From: Paraburkholderia phenazinium
GTDB lineage: Bacteria; Pseudomonadota; Gammaproteobacteria; Burkholderiales; Burkholderiaceae
Direction of reading: 5' to 3'
Assembly: GCF_900142845.1 (NCBI RefSeq)
Contig: NZ_FSRU01000001.1
Coordinates: 1,736,001 to 1,800,000, forward strand
DNA: 64,000 nt
The notes under the pieces are model-generated. The model was not told the DNA's origin. It saw nothing but the letters and a program-made list of their open reading frames with translations, and ran no database searches. Shown here in pieces: positions 59,898 through 64,000 of this stretch (within the stretch, counting starts at the first letter, position 1; each line of letters begins with the position of its first letter). The translations under genes were made by a program, and so were the position numbers.

Positions 59898-61472
59898 TCA
59901 ATGCGCCCCGGCCGCATCCGCTCCGCCGCCGCCCTTGGAGGGCCGCGTGATCCAGATCAGCGGAATGATCAGGATAAAGATGATCGCCGAGATGAAGAAG
60001 ATGTCGTTCAGCCCCATCATCGCGGCCTGCGTGTTGACCGTGAAGTCGAACAGCGCATTGGCGGACTGGTTGTTCATATGCAGCAACGACTGGGTCGAAT
60101 CGATCTGCTGGTTAAACAGCGGATTGTCGATCGAGGCGCGTTCGGTCAGCCGTGCGTGGTGCAGCACGGTGCGGTTATTCCACTCGTTGCCGGCAATCGA
60201 TGTGCCCACCGCGCCGCAAAACACCCGCGCGAAATTCGACAGGCCCGCGGCCGCCGGGATTTTATTCGGCGGCTGCCCGGACAGGATGATCGCCGTCAGC
60301 GGCACGAAGAACAGCGCCATCGGAATGCCCTGCAGCAGCGTGGGCAGCACCAGATGCCACGTGTCGATTTCAATCACGTATTTGGAGCGCATGTAAAACA
60401 CGATCGCAAAGCCGACAAAGGCCAGCGTGGCGATGACGCGCGCATCGGAGCGCGGCAGCACGCGGCCCATCACCGGCGCGAGCAGCACCGCGAAGATGCC
60501 GAGCGGCGCGGTCACGAGGCCGGCGTCGACGGAGCGGTAATTGAGGTATTCCTGCATCCATTGCGGTAGCAGCACAAGATTGCCGAAGAACACGCCGTAG
60601 GCCACCGAAATGGCAATCGTGCCGCCCAGGAAGTTACGCTGCGTGAACAGCCGCAGATCGACGATGGGGTTGTCCTCGGTCAGCTCCCAGACGAGGAAGA
60701 ACGCGAAGCTGATGATCGCCGTGATACCGAGGATGACGATCACCGGCGACGAGAACCAGTCGAGGTCCTTGCCCTTGTCGAGCATCACCTGCAGCGAGGC
60801 AACCCAGGTGATCAGCAGACCGAGCCCCACTACATCGATAGGCGGCTTGCGGGTGGCCGTTTCGCGGGTACGGTAGATCATCCACGTGACCCCGGCCGCG
60901 AAAATACCCACCGGGATATTGATGTAGAAGATCCACGACCAGCTATAGCTATCGGTGATCCAGCCGCCCAGCGCCGGTCCGGCAATCGGGCCGACGGTGG
61001 CGGTCATGGCCCATAGCGCGAGCGCCGTCGAGGACTTCTCCTTCGGATACGAGCCGAGCAGAATGGCTTGCGAGAGCGGGATCAGCGGGCCGGCCACCGC
61101 GCCTTGCAGCACCCGTGCAACCAGCAGGATGGGCAGCGTCGGCGCGATGCCGCACAGCCATGAGGACAGCACGAACATCAGGATGGCGCCGACGAACAGC
61201 TTGACCTGACCGATGCGCTGCGTGAGCCAGCCGGTCAGCGGAATCGAGACGGCGTTGGCGGCGGCGAACACGGTGATCACCCAGGTGCCTTCGTCCACCG
61301 ATACGCCGAGATTGCCCGAGATGGTCGGAATCGCGACGTTCGCGATCGACGTGTCCAGCACGTTCATGAAGGTGGCGAGCGCAACGGCGATCGTCGCGAG
61401 GACGAGTTGCCCGCCCTTGAGCGGCGGCGGTGGCGGCGGGGGCGATGCGGGCGCAGGGGTGGGCTGGCTCAA
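59898..61472 (-). CDS. EmrB/QacA-type DHA2 MFS multidrug exporter
   Basis: A 524-residue, 14-segment carrier. The DHA2 hallmark is in TFMNVLDTSIANVAIPTISG, followed by GWLTQRIGQVKLFV and the WRWIF-like SYSWSWIFYINIPVGIFAAG. A Pro-rich N-terminal tail (SQPTPAPASPPPPPPPLKGG) precedes the first segment. A TTG start at 61472 is chosen because GGAG lies 6 nt upstream; the only ATG lies far upstream at 61550 with an unlikely sequence between. EmrB normally works with EmrA and TolC-type partners, none of which is adjacent. Confidence 0.87.
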   Translation of the reverse strand: MSQPTPAPASPPPPPPPLKGGQLVLATIAVALATFMNVLDTSIANVAIPTISGNLGVSVDEGTWVITVFAAANAVSIPLTGWLTQRIGQVKLFVGAILMFVLSSWLCGIAPTLPILLVARVLQGAVAGPLIPLSQAILLGSYPKEKSSTALALWAMTATVGPIAGPALGGWITDSYSWSWIFYINIPVGIFAAGVTWMIYRTRETATRKPPIDVVGLGLLITWVASLQVMLDKGKDLDWFSSPVIVILGITAIISFAFFLVWELTEDNPIVDLRLFTQRNFLGGTIAISVAYGVFFGNLVLLPQWMQEYLNYRSVDAGLVTAPLGIFAVLLAPVMGRVLPRSDARVIATLAFVGFAIVFYMRSKYVIEIDTWHLVLPTLLQGIPMALFFVPLTAIILSGQPPNKIPAAAGLSNFARVFCGAVGTSIAGNEWNNRTVLHHARLTERASIDNPLFNQQIDSTQSLLHMNNQSANALFDFTVNTQAAMMGLNDIFFISAIIFILIIPLIWITRPSKGGGGADAAGAH

Positions 61473-61822
61473 TCGTTTCTCCGGAGCAAAAAATAATCGG
61501 GGATGATGCCGCGCCGGGGCGAATGCCCTGCGGCGTGTCTGGGCGTGCAAGTTGCAAGCGGCCCACAGGCCGTGCGCGCAAGGCAGCGGGAGCGAAGGCG
61601 CAAGACGGCGGTGGAACGGCTGCTAAAAGCATACCTGCATTCCCGCAGAAGGGTCATTGGCGCGGGCAGGCGCTAGCCGGGCAAAGGCGGCAAAAAGATA
61701 AGTGAAAGCGTATGCTCGCGGCTGTGAGCTGCGCGTCGAAGCATCGCGGTGCCTTCGCTGCGCGGGCAAAAAGCGAAACAGAAGCGGATACAGATCCGGA
61801 ATCGGAAGGGAGAGGAATCGCA
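61473..61822. other. 350-bp divergent intergenic region
   Basis: Lies between the EmrB-type gene (left) and the carboxylesterase (right). No gene or marked repeat seen. Contains A-rich patches near 61486 and 61690 that may belong to the two promoters. Confidence 0.35.
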
Positions 61823-62491
61823 ATGGCCTGGGAACAATTCGAACATGGCTGGCGCCGCGCGCCGCTTGGTGCGCCGCACGATGCGCCGGCTCGCGCGCTG
61901 GTGATCCTGCTGCATGGCGTCGGTAGCAATGCGCAAGACCTGCTGCCGCTCGCCGATGCCTGGAGCAACACGCTGCCCGAGGTCGCCTTTGCGTCGCTCG
62001 ACGGCAGCGAGCGTTTCGACGGTGGCTTCGGCGGCCGGCAATGGTTCAGCCTGCGCGACGTGAACGAGGCTAATCGCATCGGCCGCGTCGCCGACGCCTA
62101 TCCCGCGCTGCGCCGCATGCTGGACGCCGAGCTGGCGCATTGGCAGCTTCCTTTCGGTAAGCTTGCGCTGGTGGGCTTTTCGCAAGGCTCGATGATGGCG
62201 CTCCATCACGCCGCCACGAGCGACGACGCGCCGGCGGCGGTCGTGGCGTATTCGGGCCGGCTCGCGTCGCCCATCACCACCCGGGCCCGCACGCCCTTGA
62301 CGCTGGTGCATGGCGTCGAAGACCCGGTGATTCCGGTGCTCGAACTCGAGCGCGCGGCCAATGCGTTTAGCGACGCGGGCTTCGCAGTGGGTGCGTTTGC
62401 ATTGCCTGGTATTGGTCATACGATTTCAGGCGACGGCGTCGTGCTGGGACGCGATGCGCTGGTGCGCGCACTGGGCACGCCGCGCGCCTGA
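61823..62491 (+). CDS. Carboxylesterase / phospholipase-type alpha/beta hydrolase (YpfH family)
   Basis: A 222-residue serine hydrolase. The nucleophile is Ser120 in VGFSQGSMMAL, with Asp167 (HGVEDPVIP) and His199 (LPGIGHTIS) completing the triad; the oxyanion-hole region is ILLHGVGSNAQDL. The family hydrolyses short acyl esters or lysophospholipids. AGGA lies 7 nt before the ATG at 61823. Stand-alone and cytoplasmic. Confidence 0.9.
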   Translation: MAWEQFEHGWRRAPLGAPHDAPARALVILLHGVGSNAQDLLPLADAWSNTLPEVAFASLDGSERFDGGFGGRQWFSLRDVNEANRIGRVADAYPALRRMLDAELAHWQLPFGKLALVGFSQGSMMALHHAATSDDAPAAVVAYSGRLASPITTRARTPLTLVHGVEDPVIPVLELERAANAFSDAGFAVGAFALPGIGHTISGDGVVLGRDALVRALGTPRA

Positions 62492-62679
62492 AAAATGCGG
62501 AAATAAATCAAGTCGGCCTAAAGAATTTGATCTGCTTGCCGTTAATGGTTCATTAGCGTGAAAATCACGCGCGCCGCAATGATGTCTTGCCATGCCCCCA
62601 GGGGAGGCGGGATGTCAGCGGTACGGGGAATCACCGCAACGCCCCAAAAGGGCGATAACGACATACGCAGAGCCTATCT

Positions 62680-63732
62680 ATGGCCAGACCGAAGCCGCAC
62701 CATCCGTTGTTCAGGGGTCTGTTCCGTCACACGGTGGCGGTCGACCTTGGCACGGCCAATACGCTGATCTACACCGACGACGGCGGCATCGTGCTGAATC
62801 AGCCGTCCGTGGTGTGTTTTCAGAAGCATCAGCAGGCGGGGCAGAAGCGAGTGGCGGCGGTCGGCAGCGAGGCCAAGCAACTGCTCGGCCGGGCGCCCAA
62901 CAATCTTGAGACGGTACGACCCATGCGGCATGGCGTGATCGCCAATTTTTCCGCCGCGGAACACATGATCCGGCAGTTCGTCGATATGGCGCGGCCGCGG
63001 CCGTTTTTCGGCCGCCGGGCGGCGTTCACGATCTGCGTGCCGGCCGGGGCGACCCAGGTCGAACGCCGCGCCATCAAGGAAGCCGCAGTGGCCGCGGGCG
63101 CATGGAAGGTGAGCCTGATCGGCGAGTCGCTGGCATCGGCGGTGGGTGCGGGTTTGCCGGTTTCGTCGGCCACCGGCTCGATGGTGGTCGATATTGGCGG
63201 CGGCACGACGGAAGTCGGCGTGATCGCCTTGGGCGGCATGGCCTATAACGGCTCGATTCGGGTCGGCGGCGACCAGTTCGACTCGGCCATCGTCAACTAT
63301 GTCCGTAATGTGTACGGCGTGCTGCTCGGCGAGCAAACCGCCGAACACGTCAAAAAGACCATCGGTTCGGCGATGCGCGACGTGCCGCTGGAGCGCATGA
63401 ATGCGACTGGCCGCAGCGTCGACGACGGGCTGCCGCGCACGGTCGAGATCAACAATCACGATATCGCCGATGCGATCGACGGGCCGCTGCGGCACGTGAT
63501 CGGCGCGGTGAAGACGGCGCTCGAAAGCGCGCCGGCCGAACTGGTGACGGATATCGCCAACACGGGGATCGTGCTGACCGGCGGCGGCGCGCTGCTCGCC
63601 AACCTCGGCCGGCGTCTGACCGCTGAGCTCGGCCTCGCGGTGCGCATCGCGGACGAGCCGCTCACCTGCGCGGTGCGCGGTGCGGGCGCGGCAGCGGAAG
63701 CCGGCTTGCTGGACGATCTCGTGTACGAATAA
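62680..63732 (+). CDS. MreB-family actin-like protein
   Basis: A 350-residue actin-fold ATPase. Motifs: phosphate-1 VAVDLGTANTLIYTDDGGIV, connect and phosphate-2 SMVVDIGGGTTEVGVIALGG, and adenosine TGIVLTGGGALLANL. MreB polymers guide cell-wall synthesis in rod cells. The mreC, mreD, pbp2 and rodA genes that follow the main mreB are absent here, so this is a paralogue, with a ~15-residue basic N-terminal extension (MARPKPHHPLFRGLFR). No ribosome site is strong. Confidence 0.9.
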   Translation: MARPKPHHPLFRGLFRHTVAVDLGTANTLIYTDDGGIVLNQPSVVCFQKHQQAGQKRVAAVGSEAKQLLGRAPNNLETVRPMRHGVIANFSAAEHMIRQFVDMARPRPFFGRRAAFTICVPAGATQVERRAIKEAAVAAGAWKVSLIGESLASAVGAGLPVSSATGSMVVDIGGGTTEVGVIALGGMAYNGSIRVGGDQFDSAIVNYVRNVYGVLLGEQTAEHVKKTIGSAMRDVPLERMNATGRSVDDGLPRTVEINNHDIADAIDGPLRHVIGAVKTALESAPAELVTDIANTGIVLTGGGALLANLGRRLTAELGLAVRIADEPLTCAVRGAGAAAEAGLLDDLVYE

Positions 63733-63913
63733 CCCGCACGGCGCCGGCGGTATTTGCACGTCAGGCGTGCGGGCGTCATGACTGTGTGACAATACTGCCT
63801 TGTTTCGCCGACCCTGCGGCCTGAACGGTCCCGCAGGCGCAATCCGTTCCACTCCACTTTTGAAAAACCAGCACGCCCGACGGGCGCTCGCTGCGTTGTC
63901 CCCGAATCGACCC

Positions 63914-64000
63914 GTGACTCATCCTGATCCCGTTTCATCCCCATCGTTTATCGAATTATCGAGCGGCTTGCGCATGCCTTATGTTGTCGAAGGCGAGGGC
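63914..64000 (+). CDS. Alpha/beta hydrolase, 3' truncated by the window edge
   Basis: A frame beginning GTG at 63914 reads MTHPDPVSSPSFIELSSGLR and then MPYVVEGEG, the N-terminal beta-strand pair typical of alpha/beta-hydrolase-fold proteins (LxYxxxGxG). Only 29 codons are visible and the gene continues beyond 64000. No ribosome site is obvious, so the start is provisional. Confidence 0.5.
   Translation, partial: MTHPDPVSSPSFIELSSGLRMPYVVEGEG

Noticed and set aside
1..64000. CRISPR array, rRNA or tRNA genes, prophage or integrase genes
   Set aside because: No regularly spaced 25-40 bp repeats, no rRNA-like sequence, no tRNA fold and no phage or recombinase motifs were seen anywhere in the window.

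Overview
The window looks like a chromosome segment from a beta-proteobacterium of the Burkholderiaceae, most likely Paraburkholderia or Burkholderia. The evidence is high G+C with strong third-position GC bias (hence many long antisense shadow frames), two DUF4148 proteins, a second infA-type IF-1 gene, and an accessory catabolic gene content typical of the second replicon in this group. No rRNA, tRNA, CRISPR array or complete transposon was found. Assignment to a genus is inference from gene types; no database search was possible.

Layout. 1-4.1 kb: choline/betaine ABC transporter (choV partial, choW, choX) with a GlxA-type AraC regulator between permease and binding protein, ending in a clear terminator. 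4.1-5.9 kb: nitrate-sensing pair NasS/NasT without a nitrate assimilation operon in view. 6.4-7.8 kb: a class II Fic protein whose promoter is flanked by 12-bp-period direct repeats. 7.9-13.3 kb: a catabolic cluster of CoA-transferase, MFS carrier, citryl-CoA-lyase-like enzyme, SMP-30 lactonase and IclR regulator. 13.3-18.1 kb: small housekeeping and stress genes (IF-1 paralogue, DUF1653, YqaE/Pmp3, APS kinase, 2Fe-2S ferredoxin, ferritin-VIT1 fusion). 18.3-26.2 kb: AcoR-like sigma-54 activator, DUF1488, cytochrome b561, NCS2 purine permease, DUF4148, slipin/NfeD pair. 26.2-29 kb: an AT-rich patch with an IS5-like transposase relic, a stand-alone CitE-like C-C bond lyase and a DHA2 MFS carrier.

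29-35.3 kb: AraC regulator divergent from acyl-CoA dehydrogenase, AMP-forming acyl-CoA ligase, enoyl-CoA hydratase and 3-hydroxyisobutyryl-CoA hydrolase, which fits breakdown of a branched short-chain acid such as isobutyrate. 35.4-39.5 kb: MFS carrier, siderophore-interacting ferric reductase with a YqjI/NfeR-like PadR metal regulator, and an NmrA-type protein. 39.6-50.8 kb: FAD amine/amino-acid oxidase with LysR, then an XRE-cupin regulator divergent from a tight operon of type III glutamine synthetase, a three-part glutamate-synthase-like enzyme (MgsABC/GlxBCD type), an APC amine/amino-acid permease and a bifunctional PP2C phosphatase/Ser-Thr kinase. This is the most interesting system in the window: it resembles the N-methylglutamate (gamma-glutamyl-amine) pathway but lacks mgdABCD and carries its own phosphosignalling gene.

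50.9-53.7 kb: arsenic operon arsR-(arsI remnant)-acr3-arsC-arsH. 53.8-64 kb: DUF4148 protein, a low-GC membrane protein, GST/SDR operon divergent from LysR, aldo-keto reductase, glutaminase, EmrB-type carrier, carboxylesterase, an MreB paralogue and the start of an alpha/beta hydrolase that runs off the window.
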